A stretch of 64,000 nucleotides of DNA, taken from the NCBI GenBank assembly GCA_914767715.1, contig OU612066.1, positions 30,292,283 to 30,356,282 on the forward strand, in the 5' to 3' direction. Shown here in pieces: positions 45,570 through 57,253 of this stretch. The position numbers were made by a program, and so were the translations under genes. The notes below the pieces were generated by a model. That model saw nothing but the letters and a program-made list of their open reading frames with translations, made no database searches and had not been told where the DNA came from. The first letter of the stretch is position 1. The number at the start of each line of letters is the position of its first letter. The DNA comes from Membranipora membranacea (lineage: Eukaryota; Bryozoa; Gymnolaemata; Cheilostomatida; Membraniporidae).

Positions 45570-46330
45570 GTGTTGCCTGACAAATTTTTGATATCAAAAA
45601 CCTGTAACTTCATTACTCCAACACCAAAACTTGCTCAGGTTTCTAAGTTTAAATACCTTGGCTCGACCCTAAAAAACAATCACAAACTTGATGACGAGAT
45701 CAAGATAAGGACTTTCATAACCACTAAGGCATTGGGCATACCCCTACACCAAAAATTTCCTTTCCCAGCACCACTGAGTTTATAAAAAGAGTAATGTATG
45801 GACAACGAAGTTATCCATGATTCGGACATGCTATTTTCAATGCGATCTTGCCTGCTGGTGATGTTGTCTGCAAATATATGATTTAGTACATTTCGCACAT
45901 TGTCATGTCATGATCAGTCTCTTTCATAGTAAGACAGTGATTGCTTTTATTCAGATGTTAAAAGTCTAAAACGTTTTTTACACAGCATATATTCTGTTTT
46001 AAGCTATGCCTCATCTGCTTGGTTTTCAATTCTATCCGACACTGATAAGACCACGCTAGAAAGAATTCCAAGGTCAGCAACCGGAACGATTTCACCTGAT
46101 CCTACTTATGATGAGTGATAAGAACTTTTAAATCTGACCATTCTATTTAATTTTATAACCAATATCAGTGCCAAACATTATATGAAATCAGCCAATGATC
46201 CGATGCATCTTTTTAACTGTTTTTAACGAAATACTGCTAGAATATCCTTTTGTACCTCTTGTAGGCTAAATTTTTTAGACCTAACCTGTGTGGAACTGCT
46301 TATTGAGCCAAATAATAATAACGTCTGATT
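45570..46330 (+). pseudogene. Decayed non-LTR retrotransposon pieces
   Basis: 45570-45785 includes KYLGSTLKNNHKLDDEIKIR, the post-catalytic motif of LINE reverse transcriptases. From about 45990, fragments in shifting frames (SAWFSILSDTDKTTLERI, AKHYMKSANDPMHLF) resemble the C-terminal end of a LINE ORF2. Several stops and frameshifts are present. Two LINE families may be adjacent here. Confidence 0.55.
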
Positions 46331-49300
46331 TTTTTTTCTATGCTAAATTTTTATTAGTGATTTCTTCATAATTTTAACATTATTCACATTATTCATATTA
46401 ACATTCGATTTTATCAATATTTGATACTCAATGCTTCAATAAACTAAACTAACTAAATAAACTTAACTTAGAATACAACAATTCTTAAAGGTAAACAGAG
46501 GTTTCAAATGCAAAAAAAAACTTCTTTGGCAAGAAATTGCAGATGTTGTATAATACGCAAACTAGTAAAAGTTCTCGATTGTGACAAATTAATACCTCAA
46601 AATAAAAGTACCTTTTTTTCAATCCAATCCTTGTATTGAAACAAGTCACGATTTCAGTCAGAATATTTTCAGTGTCCTGCGTTTACCCTTAGAGCATGTG
46701 CAATAAAACAGGAAAAGGAAGTATGAGGTTACCTAGGTTATCATTCAGTGATTAAATCATCATGTTTAACACAAGGCTACATGCCCCACAGCGGTGGCCG
46801 CTGACTAGACTATATTTTATGTACAACGTCAAACTGCTTATTTATAACCACTGCTTTCATTCGGTCCTTCAGAATTTCTTGGCATTTTGTTGCATTAAAG
46901 ATACTCAGATACCTCTTCAAAAAACTATACTTTTTATGGATATTTATTCTTACCGATTTCTGATTGCCCACGAAGACCTGGATGGTGAAGGATTTTCTTA
47001 TTTTTGGTAGATTTAGATTTCCATTACTATTGGTGTTGAGCACAGGGAATTTTACAGATATTCCAATAAAGGTTCAGTTTTGGTAAAGTGCAACAAATTT
47101 CAGGATAAGATCATATATTTGAGATATGCTTTAAAAGACATACCTGTATTTTAATTTTCTTATTATGTTATTATACATGATAAATCCAAGAAAATTGACT
47201 ACCGGTAATGGAAAATCTTCTGATCTGGTGTTGAGTTAGGCCTAACACATCAACATCAGTGTTGGGTTAGGTTAAACTGCATGGTCTCCTTTGCAATGGG
47301 ATTTAGACCAAATATGTTTTGTGTTTGTTTGTTCCTTGCTTTACAACCACTCACCCAAAGTTTATGTGTGCTGTGGTTTTTGATGAATGCTTGAATGATG
47401 ATTAGAAGTCTTATCCATAGCAATACATAACAAAGTAATGGGATTGTTCTTTCATCTATAGTGAGATTGGAAATAGAGTTACGATTCTAACCATGTTATT
47501 GCTTGCTGCTCAGAGGTGACAAATGATTATAGATTATAGAAGTAGGATGAATCCAATCTGAAGATGATGAAACTTATAACTGAATAGACAAAGAATCTTG
47601 AATCGATCAAGGGAGACAAACATTAGGATTGATAACCAGAATTATCAATGATTTCGCTAAAACAAAAAACATTAAACCTAAATCCATAAAAATAATTAAC
47701 GTTTAGTGACATTTCTAAACTAAAATATTGAAGACTAACCCATGCTACCGAGCAAACTGTGGTCAGAATAAATTGACCGCCAATTGAAAAGGGATTCCCC
47801 TCAGACCAGTGTTATTCAGAGCAAAGATCATTCGGCTGCATTTCAATTCCACAATAAGTATACTCATTCATATTCATTCCCTTGAGGTTACCAGTGCTAT
47901 AAAAAATCCCTTCTAGGTCAGGAATGGTCTAAAAATTCAGTCTAAGCTGCAGTTTTGGCACGTGAAGCTGAAGTGCTTAAACACTCTAACAAAAATATCA
48001 TCTCTGGGTTCGGACAAACTCACTCTCTATCTCTGTAACTCAGCACCTACCTTCAACACTGAGATGGCTCATGCATCACTTTAGTGGCCTACCCACTTTT
48101 GTCATTGCATATATTTGTCCTAAGGCCAGATAAAACCTCGACAGTTTACTGTAAATGAAAATAAATAGGAATCTTTGTGAACTGGAGCTTCACAGATACC
48201 ATGTCCAATATGTGGAACTAAGCTAAAACAATAAAGACTATAAGGATCAGCAACTGAATCTTCACCGAATAAATTTGCCTATGTAAGAAATCAACTCTGC
48301 AAGAAAGTGAAAATGACTTTTAAAAATGGATTAAGGGTTTGGCAGATAATACCTTTAGGACTTGCCATAGTCAAATTCAATATGTTCATTTAAGATAGCC
48401 AAATTAATACTGACACCTCTACCAAATAAACCGTAAATAGGGTCAAAGACTCATCCTTCATACCATAGTGAGAAAACTCACGGCCTATAGCAAAAATGTA
48501 GGTTTATCAATGTAGAAGTAGAGTAAAGTCGGTTCTAGTGAAGCAAGGGAAGTGGCATATAGACAGGCTGATGGAATGTAATGAGCTTATTAAATTGTGT
48601 GACTCATATCCAGGAGATTTTACTTTGTTTAACAATCAACAACACAGTGGGTCAAGCTCAACCATTAAAATATACTGATCAAATATTGATGGCCGAATAG
48701 TTACTTCTCTGGTCAACAAAGAAAATTCGCTGCCCTCCGAGAAAAAAATAAATCAAGTGAATATTTATGACTAATTATGTATGCATGGATTTGGATTTCG
48801 GTTGATGGGTTTGCTTCAAATAAAAGTACCCTCTTTTTCAGTCATCATTGAGGTGCTTTTGTATGGCCTGATACATAATAATATGGGTTACCAGTTGTCT
48901 CACCATCCTTCTCATCATTGACTGATAGGTTGTTCGCCCACTCATATTACATTGCATGTAGTGTCTCTTTGTCTAGTCAAGATAATTTTGGAAAATGAGA
49001 TGCTGCCACTTTATACCTAGTATCCCCGAGATCATTCGTAAACTCTATAGCCCTCTGACACCGCTCTATCATCTCTATACTCTATTTCTATAAACAAATT
49101 GGTCGTATATTTTTATTGAATCCCTGTTTATGAAAACCGAAGAGTGACATCCAGCTCCCTGCTTTCTTGTGTGTGATAAGCAAAAGTAACTCATTCAGAA
49201 ATAAATATTAGGGATGTGTTTAATTGTCGTGTTTCTTTTATTTAAGTGGTATATAGACAAGAATTGATTTCATTTATTTCATATCTGCTTTACTTGTATT

Positions 49301-49698
49301 GTCTATGGCTGCCATACGCTTGTCAGCAGTGGCGGTCTTTGATTCAGTTGTAAGGGTGACAGGTGTAGGGCAATAGTTTCTCAATTGAAGCTTAAGCCTG
49401 CAAATAATTATTAATAAAATATATTAGCTAATTAAAATAACTTTACTCAGAAATTGCCTGACCTCTAAGATAATGTATTCATATATATCATCCAAAGCCG
49501 GTAGCAACAGAAACTTTGTAGGTTATTACATATCAGATTTGTGTACATGGTTTCATAACTCTTGTGAAAAGGAGCAGCTGAAAACCACATTTATTTCCAG
49601 AGGTGGATCATCACCAAACTTTAGATGGATATTGCTACCTGTTTCTAGTCACAGAAGCTTAGTTCATCTGATTCATTGTAATAATTTATGAACATGGC
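46331..49698. other. Gene-free stretch
   Basis: AT-rich, with no frame of coding character. Further exons of the minus-strand MNNL gene were sought here and not recognised. Confidence 0.5.
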
Positions 49699-49702
49699 TC
49701 AC

Positions 49703-51953
49703 CAGGATTTTGGTGGATCACCGACAGATTCGATATCGATAGTTCTGGATGGCGTCCCAGGTTGATCAGTGAAGTCATAACTGAACTCGTCCACCATATC
49801 ATCAGTAACACTGGTGTTGTCTCTATGCCAGATTATCACTTCAATATTAACACCCTGTAAGAAGAGGATGACAAATGTTTTAGAGGGTGATGGGCTGGAT
49901 TGAGACATTTTAATGGTCTAGCTGCGATACCTGACAGAAAAAGAGTGGCCTGGACAAAGAGCCTTGCAGCTGAAATGGTTAACAGGACATAAAAATTATT
50001 GAAAGCTTGATAAGCTATTTTAATGTCAATCAATGCAATGAGAACTGAAACCACTCATTTAGCCTGATCATGAACCCGACAATTTCAGCAAATTGTGTGG
50101 TGCAGGTGTGGTGCTGAGGTTAACTTTTGAATTCAGCTTCCTAAGACTTTGACAGGTGAAAACCTGCTTATCATTGTAGAATCTGGATTTCATGTTTCTG
50201 ACATTATGAAGCAGAAGAATGCCATGAGAATATAAGAGCCCCTACGCTGCTGTGAGAGCAGTTTGGACCGGTAAACACCATACCTGCCATGGTCTGAGAC
50301 TGAGATCGATAACAAATGGATTGGAGTATCCTCCAACATTGGAGCTGAATACAACATGTTTAGTTGAGTCAAACACGTTAGTTTTGATTGTATACAAGGT
50401 GCAGTTTCTGTAAACAATAATGAGAATATGTTGGACATCATTATTAAAGGCCTAACAGCCAGATTTTAATTGATGTATCCATAATTTTTCAAAAACTGTA
50501 TTGGCATAACTTTCATTTGATACACATGTTATTTAAAATAAGCAATTTATCATAATCACATGCATTTATTTGCTTGGAAACCCGAATAATATTTATATAC
50601 GTTTAGAACGTTGGTATGTAAGGGTATGTTAAGAATACCAGTAAATTTACTATCTTACATTGTTCCTATGGGTCCTATGCAAACCTCCACATAAATGCTA
50701 CTAACAAAATGATCAGTGTTGCTGTCGACCTGTATGTCAGGAGTTTTGTTGTTGCTAGAGTTACGGTAGTTTATAAGGTCAATACCAATCTTTGAATATC
50801 TGAAAAATGGAAAGGTGGCAACAAAGGGCAAAGAAGAATTATCTGATTTGAAGTAAATATATTACATGTTATTATGATAGTTTAGATGAAGGATTTTAGT
50901 CACAAATGGTGACACAATCATTTTGAAATTTCAGGTTGTTAAAAAAATCCACGCAATCATTCTCTTTCTGTAAGAATATTATACTATAGCCTAACCCTGT
51001 CCATGCATCAGTTACTACGCACAGAGAACTTTTCAGATCAAGATGACTCATAGCCCAATGTAAAAATGAATTTTATCATCAATTAAAGATTTTGTTGTGT
51101 CCGAGGTGGTTCCTCCACCCTACTATTTAGATATGATAAAAAAGAATTGACTTTTTGAGTTAATTGTATTTCTAAATCACATGGAATGAGTATCAAAATG
51201 AAGTTGATCATTTTGGAGTATCAAACCACAGCTGATTGAGATTCAATCAGCAGATTTTAGAGTCAAAATGATTCATTGGTTTCAAGGTTCCTGTGCTATT
51301 TGTTTCTGTATGTTATGAGTATCTCCTACACATCATCAAGCATCACATAAAATATCAGTAATTATCAAGGTGGGAGCAAAAGAAAATTGGCGTAATTGAA
51401 TAATTGATTATAAATGAGTCATTGCATGAGTCAATAAATGTGTATACATATGTATGAAAGAAAAATAATGTTAGGATTTGTGAGTAAGGGAATGTTATAT
51501 GCTTCAAAATTCTTACCCAACTTGCAGATGACATTTCGGGTTAATTGTTGTGGGTGACAGTGTAGATGCAGTTGGTGTAGTTGATTTAGTTGATGGTGTA
51601 GTTTTGTTATACTGTTGATCGTTGTTCAGACATTTTTCAAGCAGCCCAAGGATGTGATTGAAGACACCTCGCTCAACAGCAATACTGTGTCCATAAATCA
51701 CCCTCTGTTTGGCAGTGAGTAGGGCACGCTTTTGAAGTCTAACTTTGAGAAATGGATCGGCCTTTAGCTCTTGTGGACAGTTTTGTTCCAGCTGTCTTGT
51801 AAGAAGGTCTACACGCAACCGCAGAATGTAGAGATCAGACATTACTCCAGGACCTTCTGAGTTAGATAGGATCTCACCAGAAGACTGGAAGATGACCAGG
51901 ACCAGCAATGAGAACAAAAGTACAGCCATTTTTCTTGCAATTTGTAGCTGCAT
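49703..51953 (-). CDS. Notch-ligand-like protein, MNNL domain (5' part, 4 exons)
   Basis: Exons 51953-51517, 50799-50659, 50407-50284 and 49854-49703 join in phase with good GT-AG sites. Exon 1 encodes a signal peptide (MAVLLFSLLVLVIFQSSG), a helical, charged region and a Thr/Ser-rich linker likely to be O-glycosylated. Exons 2-4 read as an MNNL-type (Delta/Serrate/Jagged N-terminal, C2-like) domain: IGIDLINYRN, YVEVCIGP, then PFVIDLSLRPWQGVNIEVII and a WHRDN turn. In Notch ligands this domain contacts receptor and lipid and is followed by a DSL domain. No DSL or EGF exon was found downstream. Either it lies beyond 49.7 kb, or the protein ends at the in-frame TGA at 49699-49701. The helical and Thr-rich N-terminal extension is unusual for the family. 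Confidence 0.6.
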
Positions 51954-52517
51954 TGACTATTCATTGCAATATCTCAATGAAGTTTCTGTATACTATCATG
52001 TCAACCAGATGTCGAGTCCCATGGTATATATGAAATTTCAGGCCTCTTTCAGAGTATAGAGAATACTCAAATGCCATTCGCCAAACAATCAGTCATTATG
52101 AGCCAATAATGAGTGATTGATTATGCATGTACACAAAAGATAACAGTAAAGACTAACTTCCTGCTGCACACATTACTGAATAATCTATGGATCAAAAGCG
52201 CCAAAAGAAACTTTTAAAACATCCAAACAAAAGATATATCATGATAAACATATTGTTTTGAGGTAACCATCACTGACAAGTTTTCCTTTCATCATTCAGC
52301 AAACACACCTAAATGCTGGCCTAACAAAATTAACGTCAGGAAAGAACTTCCAATGGAACTTTCAATTTATGTCAATATTTTTAGCTATAATTGCAATCAT
52401 TTCGTTAAGGTGTGACAATCATTTGTTAGTTCGCTATTCATCTGTTGTTCACAAGCCTTCATATCTCGTTTTGCTCTAGAGTAAACCTACAGACTGCAGG
52501 GCATATGACTTGAATAC

Positions 52518-52688
52518 CTGGAGATGATCAAAACTCCTTCTCACATATTTCAACACTGGGACAGTACAAGTGGGTAATGGTGCTTCTTTCGGGCAGTCTG
52601 CCTTCACAGCAAAATTCAAACTGCAAGGAAAGCAAAATATCGAAAATGTTATGATAATTAGGCAGAAATGATTTATCATCTTCAGCAA
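52518..52688 (-). CDS. Possible signal-peptide exon
   Basis: Starts with ATG and a strongly hydrophobic leader (MLKMINHFCLIIITFSIFC), followed by a Cys-containing stretch (DCPKEAPLPTC), and ends at a good donor (CAG|GTATTC) in phase 0. No partner exon was identified. It could be the first exon of another secreted protein or a chance frame. Confidence 0.25.
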
Positions 52689-52957
52689 AAAAAATTACAG
52701 TTAGCATAATAAACAATTTTAAAAAACTTAATAAAGCAAAATTCAGTTTGTGGATCTAATCTCTACTTTTTTTCCACACTATTAAAGGATAAGCTATTCT
52801 TGCACATTTTCTGGATTAAATTTGCTCAACTAAGAAACAAAAAACTCCCACACATCTGCTGATGAATATCCTTGAATGAATCAATAATGGTTGGTTGTTT
52901 GCGTGGCAAAATGTGCCTGTTTTCTACAATAACAGCTTAAATGTTGATTGCTTTTAG

Positions 52958-54292
52958 GGCAAGATCAGGCGCCAATTGCTGAAGGGTACATAAAAGTGCA
53001 AGGAAGGGACAGGAGGGATGGAGATGATTGGAGGGACGACGATGATGGCAGACCAGGTCTTCCAGGTCATACAGGAAGAGCTGGCATCCAAGGGATTATT
53101 GGCAATTCTTCAGCAGGTCCAATCGGATCGTCAGGTTCACCAGGAGTTGCAAGACCACCAGGGTCTGCTGTTTTTCGTGGACATCCTGGAATTCCTACTG
53201 CAAATTTTTCCGAGGTTAGCTCAGTGCACACACTGTCGGGAAAATATTCATGTGCCGTTGGATATATGCAATTATCCCTCAAGTGACTTTGATCAAATGA
53301 AGCTTCTTTCCAGAGTTGATACAGTGATTGCACAATTTTTATTACAACTCAGACGTCAATTGAATATCAATGTCTGATAAAAAAATTATAAAGTGGTATT
53401 ATTAGATAACCGCAACCTTACTTGGGTGATCATGAGACCAGCTAATTATTCCTTGCACCATATTAAAACTTGAAAATCTATGATCATGCCATGCAGATAG
53501 AAGCAAGTTGCAGCGAATTGTAATTAACTTCAGACTTTTTTAGGCCTAGTGAAAGTTTGTTGATCAGAGTAAACATTGCAGATGCAGCCTTTTTTTCAGG
53601 ATTTGCTGCTGGTAATATAACAAGCTACACAGGAGGTGGCACTAATTTTCAATGTTTGCCATATACACACCCACCAATCATACAGTGTCAGCACAGTATA
53701 CAACAGCATACATGGTGTGGAGTATGAGGCCTACCATTATTCAAGGCCTTTTGGAAGTTCTGTATACAATCAAAATGCCCCGTGTACACGATGTCATAGT
53801 CTTCGTTCCTCAGTGATGATGTACTCAGCTAAACGAACTGGCTGTACCAAAGAATACGAAGGTAGGTGATATAAAGATTATCCATAAGTTGTAACTAGTA
53901 AACGTCTCTCACATGTTAACGGTCACATGCAATATCTAGTCATATTAATACTGCTGCTTAGACAGCGATCGTGATTACAATTTTATGGTACACATGGTAC
54001 ATATAAAATAGAGCGACATCACCATGTCACATAATATTTGACTCTCAAATATGTTTGGATTAAAAAGCCACCCTTGTTTTGATTTCAGGCTATATCTTAT
54101 GTCCAAAGCTGGTGGAAGTATGCACCCCATTACATTTGAATGCGTAGACAAGGAACTTGAGTTCATCAACGGTATGAGCTATAACTACAGTGGCGCTGGA
54201 TTTCATGTCAGCAAAGTGGTACTGGAACTATTGGTCGTTGTGGTCCTTACTCAAGCAGCTACCTTTTAACATGTGTTGTTGGCAGAAAATAA
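52958..54292 (+). pseudogene. Short-chain collagen C4-like pseudogene
   Basis: 52958-53214 encodes Gly-X-Y triplets (GRPGLPGHTGRAGIQG...), but Gly is lost at several triplet starts. 53600-53861 and 54089-54292 encode the Cys-rich C-terminal domain of sponge short-chain collagens: YTGGGTNFQCLP, NAPCTRC, ITFECVDK and, last, CGPYSSSYLLTCVVGRK. The conserved frame changes three times: +1 near 53670, +2 at 54089-54095 and -1 near 54208. The exon expected between the collagen part and YTGGG was not found, and the phases of the flanking exons do not match without it. The active form would be an extracellular matrix (spongin-like) protein. Assembly indels could explain single shifts, but not the full set. 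Confidence 0.75.
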
Positions 54293-55699
54293 TGAAAACA
54301 AGGTATAAAAGTTGTCAGATCATAATTAATGTGAAACAGGATGATTTCCCAGGACCAAGAACTTGTCGTATCTTGTATCGTCTCAGATTCCTACAAAGAT
54401 TTTACAACCTCTCTATATTATATATACGATATAACTTGATCAAGGAACAGCATGTTAATGAGTGCACCAAGACCTGTTATATACAGCACAGCAATAAAAT
54501 AAAACCAAGCTATTCTAACAAAGCACAGGTATACTTCTTGGCACAGATATCAAATTTGATTGAGCACCTGTCAAACCTTCATGACAAATATATTGAGTAG
54601 TTTTGTATAAAGGATTAAATCCATAACAGATTACAGGCGTTGGGAATGGGAAAGTTAGAGACGTTAAATGCCTGGTGTAGGGTGTCTTGTTCATATCCCA
54701 TGGTTACATAGTATGATTGGGATATGATGTGGTCTTACTGAGGTCAATCTTTGTTTAAAACAGTCTGGGTTTTGCTCTCTTGTTCTTTGTTTGAAACAAT
54801 CTGATTTGTCAAAGTCTCATAAAATGAGGGTGCTTTTACTGGTGGTTGGTATTGTTCAGAAAGTTTTGAGAAGTGATTATAACATAATATGTTGGCACTG
54901 GGATGATTTGGTTTGAGTTTTGGTTATGACATGATGCTGGTGGTGGGTATTGTTTAGAAACTTTTGAGAGGTAATTATAATATAATCGAATGGATATTTA
55001 ATATGAGGGCAAGTGAACGGCGTAGTTGTGGTGATGGGTACATTGAGAAATAAATAAAAATTGAGCCGCTATCAGGTAGGGAGGCACTCAGAATCAGAGA
55101 GAGGGAGAGAGAGAGCTTGGCAAAATCACTGCACAGCGTTATACTGAAAGAAGGAAGGTTCATTCGACTCTATATTGTGAACTCATATCAAATAATATGT
55201 TATGATAACAAAGCTTTTTAAACAATAAATAAATTAAATCCAAACAAGCTCTTTGAAGTCTATTTAACTTGAGTTAGTTAGGAATCACGGGCGCTCTACT
55301 CAAGCAGTGCACATCAGTTACAACCCTCTACCATGCATGTAAAGGTAATTTGGAGGCAGGTGGTTTATCAATGTGTAATTGCTATGTTTGGTACCAATAT
55401 GACCTGATATTGTGGTAATGGTCAGACTGCGCAATGATACAAGGCTACTAAGCATTTGAATAATTTATTATGGTCAATAGTGCCAGGACATGGATTTTCG
55501 TCTAATTGTGTAGACTCGAACCCATCACCATTTCTCATAACGAAACTTAGGTGACCAAATATTGTATTACTCTTGTCAGTGAAGGCTGGGAACTGGAAGT
55601 AATAACACAACCAAATCTTCTTGATGCATTAGTACCCACTCATACCAGCATGTTTGGAAAGAATGCGGTAAAAAAAGAATGTTCATAAATATCAATAAA
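54293..55699. other. Gene-free stretch
   Basis: No recognisable exon or named repeat. Related GTTTGTTT/CAGTCTG and TTGTTTAGAAA phrases recur at about 54740-54990, suggesting an old local duplication. Confidence 0.45.
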
Positions 55700-56530
55700 A
55701 CGATTATCACCCAGCATCTTTAAGCGTCCAAGAGACAGTCACATTTTGAATGTGGCCTGTCAAGTTCAAGACGACCTCAGATCCAGATACCGGGTAGCTG
55801 CATTGAGAAATGCCGATACCAAACTCCTTGGTTTTACTTTGAATGACTCATTGACATGGGACGATCATGTAGACCAGATTTGCACCAAAATAAACAAAAG
55901 TTTGGCATTATTCCAGAAATGCAGGGCATTCCTAGATAGTAAATCATTTCGTAACTTATATTTCCAGTATGTCTTTTGTCATATGATATATGGCATCCGC
56001 ATATATGGCAACCTATCACCACAATATATTCTGGAAAGAATATACTTGCTCCAAAAGAGGGCTTCCCGCCTAATAGCAAATGTCAACCACATACCATATC
56101 ATCTAATACATACAAGAGATTTACATACATCTCTTGGTCTGATTCCTTTTCCTCTCCTTGCTGGTCATTTCACCTGTATTTTTGGTTTTCAAATTTTGCA
56201 TTTGATTGCACCTGACTTTCTTTTGGAAGGCTTTATTCCAGCTAGCTCTTAAACCTTTTTTAGAGACAAATACCTATTACATTATCACACTGATCAATTA
56301 AGACGAAAAATCACTACAACCTTTAACTCTTTACCAATTCAGATACGCTCAGCAACCAAACTTACTCATTTTAAACAACAACTATCAAAGCACTTTATAT
56401 CCTATTAATTCTTGTTACTTGAGTATTTTCCCTATTTCTCTCCGCTTAAGTTTTTTCTTTTTTGTTCTGTCACTGCATGTAAAACATTCCTAAAGATGAT
56501 GTAGAATGACAATAAAAGTATATATATATA
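55700..56530 (+). pseudogene. CR1/Jockey-type LINE 3' end
   Basis: 55746-56252 reads as the C-terminal part of a LINE ORF2: DTKLLGFTLNDSLTWDDHV, INKSLALFQKC, then YLLQKRASRLI. After a stop the same family signature resumes (FNSLPIQIRSATKLTHFKQQ) and ends near 56408. A short 3' UTR and an (AT)n tail near 56517 follow, as in elements that end in simple repeats rather than poly(A). It is 5'-truncated. Confidence 0.75.
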
Positions 56531-57253
56531 TAATGTTAACTTAGTGTTGATTATTATTCTTGATAAAAGCGAAACATTCTAAGGTTCTTTGAACATGTAG
56601 TTGAATCATGTGCAGAATAGGGGTACATCTGTATCTTGAGGTTTGAGTTAGATCTTTGACCTTGGATCAAACCAGAACAAACTCTTATTAAGGCTTCATC
56701 TGAGGTTTTACATTTTAGATTTACCCTTACCTTCATCTGTTTATACCCATAAAAAATTATGAGTTTGTACATCGATCCTAATGCATTGATCCTAGAATGG
56801 TTGGAGTTATCAGAACTTGAGTCAGATTTCCAACACTAATTTGAAATATTCTAAAGGTTTTAGATTCTTATTCTCAACCCATATTCAATCATTCAACTAT
56901 GAAATCCTTTACCAATTTTTTACTTACCATCCTGAAAATCAGTGAGAGATTAGCTGTGGTTTATCAGGTCATCTACTTCTAGTAATTGAAGAGTAGAAGT
57001 TTTCAATCAGAAGCATGGTCAGAATCATTCTGAAAGTGTAAGTGGAAAAGAAATGTTCACTTGAACACTAATTCAACAAATTTTATGCTTTCAACCCATT
57101 CATGTGAAATTTGGGTATGATCTGAAGTCAAAATCAATGAGATACTCGAATTTCAATCCGAGGGCTTGACTCATCACCCTCCAAGCGTCGAGAGCTGTTA
57201 TTAAACAATTGTGTTTATCCACAGCCTCTCCAAGCAGAGCAGATCACTACAGT

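Noticed and set aside
49473-49691. 72-codon plus-strand frame beside the MNNL gene, and a search for a DSL exon on its opposite strand
   Set aside because: The plus frame has no coding features. The candidate minus-strand acceptor leads to an early stop and no DSL cysteine pattern.
52370-52412. Short hydrophobic leader (MSIFLAIIAIISL) upstream of the collagen relic, as its first exon
   Set aside because: Its end does not give the phase needed to enter the 52958 exon, and the donor is weak.
53018-53377. 119-codon frame overlapping the collagen exon
   Set aside because: It is the out-of-frame shadow of the Gly-X-Y frame.
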